From Bryoerythrophyllum caledonicum (lineage: Eukaryota > Streptophyta > Bryopsida > Pottiales > Pottiaceae), in the NCBI GenBank assembly GCA_963971425.1, contig OZ020514.1:20247406-20311405 (forward strand): a stretch of 64,000 bases of DNA. The letters run 5' to 3'. The notes under the pieces were generated by a model. That model ran no database searches. It was not told where the DNA came from and was given only the letters and a program-made list of their open reading frames with translations. This document shows positions 32,858-44,235 of the stretch, one piece after another (positions within the stretch are counted from its first letter, which is position 1; each line of letters opens with the position of its first letter). The position numbers were made by a program, and so were the translations under genes.

Positions 32858-35800
32858 GATTCGACTTGGATGCCCTTCGCAAAGTTCAAAGACACCAAGT
32901 CATGGGTATGTGACAAGGATGGGGTCCTGTCGCGAGAGTTCTTTAAGTTTCTCGGCAACTTGACCGAAGCTGAACACGCAAAAATGTCCAAGCACATTCT
33001 CAATCAATCAAAGCCCTCTCGGAAACTGCCCTACCCTTAGGTGGTTATAAAGCAGCCGAATTCCGTGCTAGAGGATTATTACACTGCCCGGGACTGGGTG
33101 GATCGGAGGAAAAAGAAGGACGTCGCTCGAATGGAGTTTCAAGTGATCAAGCCGGAGCTAGCGCTTTTCAATAGCTCTGGAGCGTATAGTCATTCCAACT
33201 CGCGGAAGTTCAAAAAGAACTATAACATGAGTAAGGCGTCAAAGCGTGCCTTCTTGGATTGGGGTCCACCGGATTCATACTACAAAGATTCGAGGCAGAT
33301 GCACTTTCGCAACTGCAAATGTGAAGATTTCTCTCCGTATGCTAAAGAGTTCTTCAGAGTCTTCATCGATGTGCGATCGCGGTTCGTTCCACCTCAGGGA
33401 GCCCTACACTTCCGTTTGTACAAGGCAGCAACGAATTCGCTCGAGACGTGGCCTTCGGATTCGTGGCGCAACCTGGGCTGCAATGTGAAGCTCGGCATCA
33501 TCGACTTTCAGAACATCCCTGGGTTCTTTGGGAAGGCAACGCCGTCATTGGAGAGGCCCTTCTTCGACGACTTCATGACGATGCTCGCATTAAAAGGGCA
33601 GCCTCCCTTCACCGGTCTTCCAGCCTGGCTCTTCATTTGCAAAGACGAGCAATCACACCTTCGAGTGACAGCGTTTGCTGAGGGCCCGTCGTTGTGCCAT
33701 GCGTACGATGTGCTGCAGTCAAAGTATCTTTCCTCCGAGAACGAGCGCTCGGGGGGATTCGCGCCAAAGACCAATAACGCTCTCGACCCGGTTCGCATCA
33801 TCTTTCTCTTCAAGAAGGAGCTTAGGCAAATCTCGGCCGTGAAGAAGACCTACGCAGCTCCAAAGCATGTGCTGTACACCAAGCTGCACAAGTACAACAA
33901 GTTGGCCTACTTCATGAACTTGAACGAGCTATGGATGGAGTTCTTCATCAAGGTCCTGGAGCTATTCTACAAGAGAGGGGAGGCAGTTGTCCAGCTGTTT
34001 GGCGGGACGAAATTACTCATTGCGAGTGTGGTAAGTTTTCTTGCAGTTTAGCTCGAATTGAGCTAAACTATTGATACCCTTTCTGACTCGTGCATAGTTT
34101 CAATGAGGTCATTGCCTATGCTGTTGCGTGACACTTTAGCTCGAGTCGAGCTAAAGTGTCGGCTTTTACTTGTATGATTTTCTAGAAGTCGTCAACTGCG
34201 TTGTAACCTTTCAAGTTGTAATAGCTGAGTTTTCGTACCAGTAACTGTTTGTATTCAGTTTAGCTTGACTTGACCTAAATTGAAACTTGTTCAATCCATT
34301 GGCATTGCAGCTACCATCTCCGTCGGGTACCTCCCCTGTCTCTAGTGGGGGTCAATTGCTTCTTGTTCTCCCATCCCCGTCGACCCGCCCTTCTTCCCTT
34401 CCAAAGTCGCCCGCTCGGGACGTATCTATTGCAGATGTCCCCAGCTCATCGTCAGGTTAGTGTAACGTAGTTGCGAGTGTATAGAGGCAGAACATTTTGT
34501 AAATGTCCAATTTTGTACTCTAGTATTTTTTGTTAATATTACAGTACTCGGCAAGCACTTCAGCTTGACTGAAGCTAAACTGCTTGACATCTAACCACTG
34601 TGACCTGTATCAGTGTCCTATGTGCGCATCCGCTGATAGGGTGAAGTTGTTGAATTGTTTCAGATCTAAGTTTCGGTGATGACGCGATTGCTCACCCACT
34701 CATAGATGAGGTCGTCCAAACTGCAGTCTTAGTCGTAGAAGAGGTCGTCCAAGTTTTGGCCGTGCTTGTAGACGAGATCAATCATAATTCTGCCGTCCTG
34801 GAACCACCTCTTCTTGTCTCAGAACCACGCCCCCAAATGGATGTCGGGCACTTGGGACCCCTTGACAGCATGCAAGGTTCTTTGGAATCGATGGGTGCCC
34901 AAGACGAAATTCTGCAGGACGATGAAGTTCTCGAGGTATTCTTCTAACACTTTTCAAACTCCACTCTTTCCCCATCACGCCTCCCCCCGTTTACCTCTTT
35001 TGTTCTACGTATTGTTGATTCGTCGTTGTTAATGAATCTGTAGTATTATTGGTCGTTCTCTTGGCGTTTTTGAACCAGGTCGGCGAGGCATCAATAAGTG
35101 GTGCTAGTATTCTAGAAGAAACACCTAGAGTCCTATCAGATTTTGAGGGCAGGTGGTTGAATATTGTGTTGGACCTCAATGGGATTCGATGCACGAATGA
35201 GCCTTCGTGGCAGGCCAGAGGATCCTGAAACTCTGACTCGTCCATTCACTCGGCTTCGCAGCCGGCCGAAGTCGGCCCTAAACTACTTCGAGTGCGCCTT
35301 GGTTGAGCTGAATTCCTTACGAAGTTGTCTAAGATTGCCACCATCACGATCTGGAGTTCGATGATGGAATCTACAACACGTCAGATATGTAAATATCTTT
35401 TTCAACATAGTTCTTTGTACCCTCTCAAGATCATTGGTCAGGAGAGTTGCGATAGGGTTCTCAAGCGTAGAGTCGGTAGCAGAACAATCTACATGAAGGA
35501 ATCTGGCACTCAGAAGGACATCTTCTTGAAGACCTTATCGAACCATCTCTTCAATAGGTTGGGTCGTGAGTATACTCTGGCGAATACGCTTGTCATTGAC
35601 AATAGCCCGATTTAGCATATGCTCAATTTGCCGGAGAACGTCCTTCTTCTTCCATCATGGTCGCACAAACATGATGGCGTGAGAAATGATTCTGTACTGC
35701 TGGAGGAATTGCTGCCATATCTCTCTAACCTTCATCAGTTTCCAGGTGGCCTAGCGTAGTACTGGGCCAAACATCCCTCAGGCCGGGAGATGTTCTTTAA

Positions 35801-36992
35801 TAATCAGAAGACATGTGGTCAGTCTGTGAGTATTTGGAACGCAATCCAAGCGTCTCAGAATCTCCGCTCTTAATGCCGTTGGGAACGCTTAGATGCCTAA
35901 TGTACTTTAGGTCGGATAGAACTAAACTGTATTGACTGCAGCTCGATTTTGTAAATTTTGTTGGACCATTTTTTGTATATATATATTTTTATGATAAATG
36001 AAACTAAGATGTTTCACCACTTTGTTTGTTGTGCGGATTGGATACCTACTGCTGATGGAATATCGTTCGATTTTGAATGATTGGAATTTTCATCTATTGT
36101 TCTGAGGTATATGAGCGTTACTCTAGTTGAAATTTCTACAGGACTGTGACTGTCAGGCGTCCGTGGATTCCTTGCTGGGCCCAGAGGAGTTCGCCCTTTT
36201 CCTTCGGAGTAAAGGGCTTTTGTTGCACTCTGCTGCAACCGCGCAGTCAACCATGGATTATTCGACCATGGTAGTGGACGACGGAGTTGTTAAAAGCCCT
36301 ATTGCGGGGGAGCCAATTCATGAATGGAACAACTCACCTTCGCCGTAGTGGCCTCGTTCAATTCCAGGGTCCCTGCGTCAAAATCCGTATAATTGTACTC
36401 CGGCAAAGCGTATTCTCTATGACGGTTTAAGGGATGCTACTTCCCAACGCTCGCTCGCGGTGCGTGTTATGATGACCTCCAAGTTATTGCACTATTGAGA
36501 TGTTTTGGTCTAGATAATTTTGGTTTGTTGTTGAGCTACATTGCACTAATGTAGTTTTGGTTCATTTGAGCTTGTTTTTTTTCGTTGGATGTTAAATGTG
36601 CTCTGTGGATCTTTCCTTCTGCATTTCAGCTCCATTCAACCTAATGTGCACTAGGATGGATCTTATTGATACAATTTTCATGTGTGCTTTGTAGGAGTAT
36701 TCGACCTAAAGTGTATTTCTTTGGATTGTGTGTGGCGCCTATTGTGCAGGAACCATCCGGTAAATGTCTCCGCCCCCGTATTCTCTCAGGAAATGCTGCT
36801 AGAGACAAATGCTCTCCTTCCCCCACCCGCCGACACTCGCTGCTCAAATCAAACAGTAACGAGGTGCGTAGGCGGGGTTTGCAACGTCATCTTGAGAGTC
36901 CATTAATGCAAGAGAATGGTGTAACATGGACTAGGCAACGTCAGAGGGCTATTTTCAAGACGCGAATAGAGGCTTATGGTGGAACTCCATAG
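32858..36992 (+). pseudogene. ParB-like / methyltransferase-like / FCP1-like gene, 3' exons
   Basis: Continuation of the gene at 17,467. Exons: 32,858-34,030; 34,311-34,455; 34,664-34,935; 35,079-35,825; 36,142-36,459; 36,750-36,992, with GT-AG introns and matching phases. The first exon contains FLDWGPPDSYYKDSRQ (about 33,250) and ends VVQLFGGTKLLIAS (about 34,000), recalling motifs DPPY and FGGSGTTLIA of N4/N6 amino DNA methyltransferases, though degraded. Later exons encode LNIVLDLNGIRC, IATITIWSSMMEST, NTLVIDNSPI, and ENVLLLPSWS: the FCP1-type HAD phosphatase pattern, with DLN in place of the catalytic DxD, as in some plant members. The tail is basic. Stops: TAG at 33,038, 35,613, 35,757, 36,346; TGA at 35,226 and 35,304. 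Phosphatase assignment is firm, methyltransferase tentative. Confidence 0.65.
34130..34160. repeat. Perfect 31-bp G palindrome in an intron
   Basis: Two perfect 15-bp arms (GACACTTTAGCTCGA and its complement) around a single G. It lies in the intron 34,031-34,310, which holds further copies at about 34,049-34,072 and 34,256-34,285. The next intron (34,456-34,663) holds a diverged copy, CACTTCAGCTTGACTGAAGC, near 34,556. Confidence 0.9.
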
Positions 36993-37242
36993 ACCATTTG
37001 ATTAGTGATAGGACGATTGTGTATTGCCTCGGGGTGAATGAGTGTTGTTTGTGACTTTTTTCATGAAGTTTTGAATAATGGTACATGCTTCTTTTACCAT
37101 TACCATTTTTTGGGACATTCGGCTAATTTGGTCCATCCATGTAATGAAATATAGTATTCTTGGTGCATTGTCGATATGCTTTGCACCTACAATTGTCTAC
37201 ATATATTGATACTTCAAAGATCATAAATCTTCAAAATCATGG
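36993..37242. other. Right subterminal region of element G
   Basis: AT-rich sequence between the end of the multi-exon gene and the right inverted repeat. No gene seen; it probably contains that gene's 3' untranslated region. Confidence 0.4.
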
Positions 37243-37271
37243 AAATCTCCCAATATAACAAATATGGTGTT
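37243..37271 (-). repeat. Right terminal inverted repeat of element G
   Basis: Reverse complement begins AACACCATATT and matches 5,049-5,077 at 28 of 29 positions. AATG (37,272-37,275) follows as the target duplication. Confidence 0.9.
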
Positions 37272-38959
37272 AATGTGGTGTTCCCCTAGCTCCCGTGAGA
37301 TTCCTACAAGATCAGATGGTAGCTACACAAAGATGTCGTCAAACTCCGTCAGCAATTTGGTATATTCTGCCTGCTCGTCTTTGATAGCTACTTCTCCAAG
37401 AAGAAGGTTTTCCCATTCGATACGTGGACTGTTTCATAGACCTCCGGAGATACCATTGTTTTAACCTGGTCCGTCTCATCCATTTCCGGTCCGATTTGAA
37501 ACTCTGACCACCTAGGGATAGTCTCCAATGATCTAGAAGGTTCAGGTGGAAGATCTCCTTTGGCTATTTGCTTCCGGATCTAGCCGGTAGAGAATTCAAC
37601 GTTGGATTCTCCCAAAGATTGATTGCATACCTTGTCCTCCGGTGCCATCAATCCTTCAGCTTGATTCCGGAAGAGATCTTGCTGTGGAAATCCGCATTAT
37701 TCTTCCGTTGATTTGCTGAGCTGTTGTACTTAGTAAGATTGGATGGAGTCATATGCTTCCGGGTCTGTCCTATCTAAGGTGTAACCGTCCAAGTCTCCCG
37801 TCTCCCCCTGATGTTGTTTCGGACGCCACGTCATACACAAGGCCGGATCTCCGAATAAGAAGGCCTTCTTGGCCTAGTTCACTTTTATCCCTGCTGGGTA
37901 TAACCATGGTCTCACTTGTGGTAGAGGGAACAATTTACCCTCTCCTACACGAATGACGAGGTAGTTCAACTCGTAAGTCAATCCGGAAATCTTCGTAGGT
38001 AATCCGGACAGCTTCCCGACCGGAACTACCCTCGATTGGTCCGCCATCTGGAGGGTTTGGTTTGTGGGTTCAAAGGTGATATATCCTAGATTGGCTGCCG
38101 TACTTTCTAGAATCAAGTTTACTCCGAATCCGCCATCTACAAGAATATTCCGGATGGTACATCCGTCAATTTCTACAGAAATTTCCGGAGCTCAGAAATC
38201 CTCTACCTCTGTAAAATTGACCATCAGAGGAGCTAGACGGACATTTCTCTTCCTCGGTCCAATCAAAGCAATTTTCAACTGCTTGTGATAATTGGCATTA
38301 TCATGGAGAAGTTGAATAAAGGTGTTGTTGACCTTCTCCTCCTTGATATCATGCAAGATATCGTACTCGTCCACCCTGATCCTAGCTTTTGGTCGTACGA
38401 GTGCCGGTTGATCAACAAATGTTACCTTCCTTCTCCAATCTTAGAGCTCCGGATAGGTTCCTCTTAAACTTCATTTCCGATATCCGGAAAAAGAGTGGAG
38501 GTCTCGACCCCTTTTTCCAACTCTACTACTTCCGGAATGATTTCACTATAAGAGCAACCAGACCTTCCGGATGTTTTCGAAGTCCAGCCTCTACCTCCGC
38601 CAGATTTTGCCCTTTGTGCTTTCTTCTTTCTATGACCTCGGTCACGGGTAGAGCTACGCATACTCACCTGGTGAATGCCAACTCCAGGTAAGGCTGGTGC
38701 CTCCACCGGACATTGTCAGATGTTTGGATTTCCTACCCCGTCCTTGTAATCGTAGTTTAGGGCACTCTATTCTCTAGGTGGGACCTCGACTTGCTTGTAA
38801 ACCGGCCGCGGGTTTGCCACTTGCTAGCAATCCGGTGCGATGTGTCCATAGTACCCATAGTTTTGACAAGGCAGCTGCAGTGGAGCTCCTTGACTTTCCC
38901 TCCTTGGGCATTCTCGCGCGTAGTGTTTGGGTTTACTCGGATATAGTTTGAGATTCGTC
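37272..38959 (-). mobile_element. Ty3/gypsy fossil (gypsy-2, copy 1), right part
   Basis: Minus-strand continuation of the element whose pol lies at 1.4-5.0 kb. It shows an aspartic-protease-like region (38,116-37,874; LESTAANLGYITFEPTNQTL) and, near 38,900, a Cys/His-containing segment like a gag zinc knuckle. It is old and broken in several places. Element G separates it from its reverse transcriptase. The stretch around 37,786 corresponds to the site where hAT-B entered copy 2. Confidence 0.75.
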
Positions 38960-40732
38960 CACTATAAGAAAGCCATGCTTTTGGTGTCGTCAAGGCTGCA
39001 TCGTGTTGTATTTTCTGTGATGTCACACATTAGGCAAAAAATTGCTACAATACCTCGAATTTAGTTTGACGTTGCATCAAACGTGATCCTGTTAAAGACA
39101 AAACGCGTTGATGTCACCGTAGACATGCACGTTTTTTGCGACGTCAAAAGAAACGTGACCACGTCAGACTGTGACGTCATTGAAAACACGGGATGTCCAC
39201 GTCAACCAGAGTTGTATTAAATTTTACTGTGGAATGATTGCAACCTGCTGCCCAAAAGTCAAAAATTGAGGAAATGGGCAGCTTTCATCCATAGTGGATG
39301 AAATATGTCGCAAGGAAGGAAGAGCCGAAGGGCGACTTACACACAAGCAACCTCCACAGCATCTACACTTTAATTTTGGAAGTGTGGGTGAGAGCAAATT
39401 AAACTTAGGTGATAGAAGTGGAAGGTGGGTTGCGGCGAAGCTCACTGCAATGCTAAGAGGAGGGGGATTAGGAGAACAACAAGGAGTAGAAAGAGGCAAC
39501 TTGAAGGTGATGGAGCAAAGCAACGGCGGCTATGGCGGTGGCTATGGCGACGGCTATGGCGGCAGCTATGGCGGGAGCCATGGAGCGGTGACGACGGAGC
39601 TAGCTGGGAGCAAGGAAGGTGACCTACGGCAGATCAAGACGGCAAGGGGAGAGCTCAAAGGGAAGAAGAACAATGGCAGGGGGAGTTTTGGCCATAGCCG
39701 GCTAACCCTAGCCATAGCTGACCTCAGCCATGGCCAGGAAACCCTAGCCATAGCCAAGTTTAGTATTCACCACCGTGGAGAGGTGCTGCAACAGCAAGGC
39801 CGGTACGTCCTCCACTTACTTAGAACTCGTAAAACACGTCGTGAGGTCTTCGCATCGAACTGTAGGTACGTGGTTCAAACACAAACTTGCGCGGAGCTCC
39901 ACCTCGCAATCATCTTCGCGCCGAATTCCTCCTCGTGGCGTAGGTCGCGTCAAGTTGCAAACTGCAGCTCTCCCATCCACACAACGCCGAACTCCAGCTC
40001 TGTAGATCTTCTTGAGCGCCAAAGCTGTGACCTAGGTCGTCGCACACCCATGACGTAGTCTGAAGAACAATTTTTAGGCACCCTAAATCCTTCCCGAATG
40101 CCCATGCTCGTTCATCAATTGCCCCAACAAGCGCCAAATCACACATTAGGGTTTTGATCATTTTTAGAAACATGTTCAGAAAAACGTCCAAAAGAACTTG
40201 CTAGATGTTCAAGTGAACATGATCTCCAGCATGAAAAAGGTCATTGACAATATATAGGCAGAACGCGCCAACGTCAGGATTGATGTCATGAGCAACACCA
40301 GCATGTCAAAACGAACGTCAAAACTAACAGCCTTGTATGGACGAAAAATGCTCTAAAAGCACGACGTCAGCTGACATGGGTTGTCCACGCCATAATTCTT
40401 TGGGTCCAAGTCAACAATTTTTAAAATTCCACGTCACTGCCCGCTCAAAATGGAGTTGGATGAAAAAATCCCGCGTGGCACTACCCAAAGGAAAACATAG
40501 CTGATGTGGACATGGCCCCCCCCCCTACATGGAGCCCTTTCCCACATATTTCAAGCAACATTCAGTTGGATGTCAAGAGGTTGACAACCATGTTACGACA
40601 AATTTTTTGACGTTTTCGACTTGTTCATCTTGACGGATTTTAGGTGACATCAACATTGACGCAACAGCATGTTACTTTTGACGTTCAGGCATGTTTTCAC
40701 CATGTTACAATAAACACGGGTTTCTTATAGTG
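38960..40732. mobile_element. Non-autonomous CACTA (En/Spm) element
   Basis: Ends CACTATAAGAAAGCC and GGGTTTCTTATAGTG are inverted repeats of the CACTA type, flanked by an exact 3-bp duplication GTC (38,957-38,959 and 40,733-40,735). Length 1.77 kb. GACGTCA-like words recur near both ends, as expected for subterminal repeats. No transposase is visible. The 254-codon plus-strand frame 39,294-40,058 contains a GGYGGGYG stretch from a GGCTATGGC microsatellite and shows no known domain, so I do not call it a gene. Confidence 0.9.
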
Positions 40733-40921
40733 GTCTCCCGACATGTCAGAAACGCTTTCCAAAGGCAAGCCAGGTACTTTACCCATTTGCTGAAGACCGC
40801 AAAATCATTGATGAATACTTCAAGGAAGTATCTAAGGAAATCCTGGACGATGTCCATCATCAACCACTTAAAGGTTTCGGGCGCGTTGCAGAGTCCAAAT
40901 GGCATCCGGTTGAACGCCTAG
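40733..40921 (-). mobile_element. Ty3/gypsy fossil (gypsy-2, copy 2), left piece
   Basis: Short reverse-transcriptase piece on the minus strand (MPFGLCNAPETFKWLMMDI). It adjoins the gypsy-1 insertion; the preceding part of the same domain is at 50,201-50,530. Broken fossil. Confidence 0.8.
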
Positions 40922-41884
40922 TGTGAGCCGCAAAAACGGCTCACCGTGACAAATGGACCGCAAATCATGTGCATTAAGGTCAACAAGTAGTAAAAATGGG
41001 TTATCCCATTGGATTAGTCCATGATTTTTTATCAAAATGGCCAAATAGCCTTTTCATACACTAATTCTTAAATTGGGAGCCACATTATGGCAACCAAGAG
41101 TTTTATGAGGTTAACCAAAAAATAAATAGAAAGAAAAAATAAATAAATAAAAGGTTAGGAAAATAAAAAAATAATAGAAAAGATAGAAATAGAAGGAGTG
41201 GAGAAGAATTTATCTCCTACTAAGTCGGGGACCGCAAAGTGGCCACGGTGAGGAAACCACAGGAAAAATAGGAGAAGATGGAAGAATGATGGTGAGGAGA
41301 AAGAAAAAAGAATGAGGTTTTAAAGCCCATTAAAAAATCGTTGAAAAGGGTCAAAATGACTTGGATAAAAACCCACCAATCACTAATTAAATTAGGCATT
41401 ATCCCACGCAAGGGAAATTCAAGTTAGGTGGAGTAGGTAGATTTAACACCCTTGAATTAGTTAGATGGCTCACTTCTTGTTGATCATGTGCACATCATGT
41501 GGTGTGAGGTTAAAATGTGAGTAGAGTATTCTTAGGTTAGTAGTGACACCTCCCTAAGTTATTACAAGGGTGCCTTACAAGGAATTAGTAGGTAGGTTTA
41601 TGTTTTTTAAAAGGTGCCATTAGTAGTGGCAGCCAAGATGGCGGCTGGAGCATTAAAAAAAAAACCCATGGGAACGACCTTGGGGAACAAAGAAGGGAGC
41701 AAGAGGCCTTGGGGTTACCCCCTGAGAGGACTCTCATTCGTGTGAGGAGGAGACTGTGGAAATGTAGGGAGAGTGGACAGGAGAGCCGGAAGCCCCGGCC
41801 ACCAGAAGTGGTTTTTGTTTTTGTGAAGGAAACGGACTGAGAGAATCAGAAGCCCTAGCTAGAGCAGGAGAGTAATTAGGTTAA

Positions 41885-44235
41885 CAGGGAGACAAACAAG
41901 ACGAGCACGATCACGAAGAGCACAGGGAGACGAGCACAATAACTGAAGGGCACCAGGGAGACAAACAAGACGAGCACGATCACGAAGAGAGTAAGGAGAC
42001 AAGCACGATCACTGAAGAGCCCCAGGGAGACGAACAAGACAAGCACGATCACGAAGAACACAGGGAGACGAGCAAGACGAGCACGATCATCGAAGAGCAC
42101 CAGGGAGTTGAACAAGACGAGCACGATCACGAAGAGTCGAGAGAGACGAGCAAAAGGAGCACAATCACGAAGAGCACAGGGAGATGAGCACGATCACTGA
42201 AGAGCACCAAGGAGAGGAACAAGATGAGCACATCCACGAAGAGAGTAGGGAGACGATCACGATCGGTGAAGAGCACGAGGGAGACGAACAAGACGAGCAC
42301 GATCACAAAGAGAGTAGGGAGACAAGGAGGATCACAGAAGAGCACGAGGGAGACAAACAAGACGAGCACGATCACGAAGAGCACAAGAGACGAGCAAGAC
42401 GAGCACGATCACTGAAGAACACCAGGGAGACAAACAAGACGAGCACGATCACGAAGAGCACACGGAGACAAGCAAGACGAGCACGATCACCGAAGAGCAC
42501 CAAGGAGACAAACAAGACGAGCACAATCACGAAGAACACATGGAGACGAGCACGATCACGAAGAGCACCAGAGAGACGAACAAGATGAGCATGATCACGA
42601 TCACTGAAGAGCACTAGGGAGAAAAGCAAGACGAGCACGATCATTAAAGAGCACAGGGAGACGAGCACGATCATTGAAGAGCACCTGGGAGACGAGCAAG
42701 ACGAGCATGAGCACGAAGTCACCATTAAAGGCCAGAGGGTAAATTGAGACGAATAAGACGAGCACGATCACGAAGAGCACAGGGAGATGAGCACGATCAC
42801 TAAAGAGCACCAGGGAGAGGAGCACGACGAGCACAATCACAAAGAGAACAGGGAGACAAGGAAGTGGAGCACGATCACGAAGAGCACACGGAGACAAGCA
42901 CGATCACTGAAGAGCACTAGGGAGACGAACAAGACAAGCACGATCACTCAAGGGCACCCGGGAGACGAACAAGACGAGCACGATTACGAAGAGCACAGAG
43001 AGACGAGCAAGACGAGCACAATCACAAAGAGCACAGGGAGACGAGCACGATCACTGAAGAGCACCAGGGAGACGAACAAGACGAGCTAGATGACGAAGAG
43101 CACAGAGAGACGAACAAGACGAGCATAATCACGAAGAGCACCAAGGAGACGAGCACGATCACTGAAGAGCACCAAGGAGACAAATAAGTCAAGCACGATC
43201 ACGAAGAGCACAGAGAGACGAAGAAGAGGAGCACAATCACGAAGAGCACAGGGAGACGAGCACGATCACTGAAGAGCACGAGGGAGACGAACAAGACGAG
43301 CTAGATCACGAAAAGCACAGAGAGACGAACAAGACGAGCACAATCACGAAGAGCATAGGGAGTCAAACACGATCACTGAAGAGCACCAAGGGAGACGAAC
43401 AAGATGAGCACGATCACTGAAGAGCACCAGGGAGACGAGCAAGACGAGCATGAGCACGAAGTCACCATTAAAGGCCAGAGGGTTAATTGAGACGAATAAG
43501 ACGAGCACGATCACAAAGAGCACATGGAGACGAGCACGATCATTGAAGAGCACCAAGGAGACGATCAAGACGAACTAGATTACGAAGAGCACAGAGAGAA
43601 GAGCAAGAGGAGCACGATCACAAAGAGCACAGGGAGACAAGCGCGATCACTGAAGAGCACCAGGGAGAGGAACAAGACGAGCTAGATCACAAAGAGCATA
43701 GGGAGACGAGCAAGACGAGCACGATCACAAAGAGCACAGGGAGACGAGCACGATCACTAAAGAGCACCAGGGAGAGGAAGAAGACGAGCACGATCACGAA
43801 AAGCACAGGGAGACGAGCAAGACAAGCACGATCACCGAAGAACACAAGGGAGAAGAACAAGACGAGCACAATCACGAAGAGCACATAGAGATGAGCACGA
43901 TCACAAAGAGCACAAGAGAGACGTTAAGACGAGCACGATCACGAAGAGCACGAGAGAGACGAACAAGACGAGCACGATCACAAAGAGCACGAGAGAGACA
44001 AACAAGACGAGCACGATCACGAAGAGCACTGGGAGAGGAGGACGATCACTGAACAACACCCGAGAGACGAACAAGACGAGTACGATCACTGAAGAGCATA
44101 GAGAGACGAGCACGATCACTGAAGAACACCAGGGAGACGAACAAGACGAGCACGATCACTAAAGAGCACCTGGGAGACGAGCAAGACGAGCACGAGCACG
44201 AAGTCACCATTAAAGGGCAGAGGGTGAATTGAGCG
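41885..44235 (+). repeat. Expanded tandem array in gypsy-1 5' LTR
   Basis: About 2.35 kb of imperfect units around GAGCACGATCACGAAGAGCA and CAGGGAGACGAGCAAGACGA (roughly 40-60 bp per unit). The 3' LTR holds a shorter version (about 48,935-49,375, 0.45 kb) and the solo LTR at 10.6 kb a diverged one. Long open frames on both strands here (Lys/Thr/Ser-rich or Val/Leu-rich) are by-products of the repeat and not genes. Confidence 0.9.

Larger units (their letters stand above)
5049..37271. mobile_element. Element G: 32.2-kb inverted-repeat element, superfamily unknown
   Basis: Bounded by 29-bp inverted repeats (5,049-5,077 and 37,243-37,271, both starting AACACCATATT on their own strand, one mismatch) and a 4-bp duplication AATG. 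It is inserted in the pol region of gypsy-2 copy 1, and copy 2 retains the empty site. Removing the nested hAT-A (13.5 kb) and the gypsy-1 LTR (2.05 kb) leaves about 16.6 kb. Own content: a DUF7869-type gene (minus), a DDE-transposase fragment, and a multi-exon ParB/methyltransferase-like/FCP1-like gene (plus). Palindromic TTTAGCTCGAG motifs occur all through it and, by eye, nowhere else in the window. A 4-bp duplication fits several DNA-transposon superfamilies (for example Sola, Academ, Ginger); I cannot assign one. The DUF7869 gene is a candidate for the mobility protein. Confidence 0.85.

Noticed and set aside
18228-34030. Bacterial contamination, suggested by ParB- and methyltransferase-like motifs
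   Set aside because: The gene has several GT-AG introns with in-phase exons and continues into a plant-style FCP1/HAD domain.
17467-36992. TAG recoded as glutamine (variant genetic code)
   Set aside because: TGA also interrupts the same gene, and in the hAT genes stops of all three kinds fall at Trp, Tyr, Leu and Gln positions, which fits decay rather than recoding.
39294-40058. 254-codon Gly-rich frame within the CACTA element
   Set aside because: The Gly-Tyr stretch is a GGCTATGGC microsatellite and no domain is recognisable in the rest.
41885-44235. Several open frames of 60-134 codons on both strands, Lys/Thr-rich or Val/Leu-rich
   Set aside because: They are read through a tandem array inside an LTR; every phase gives a repetitive peptide, so none is evidence of a gene.
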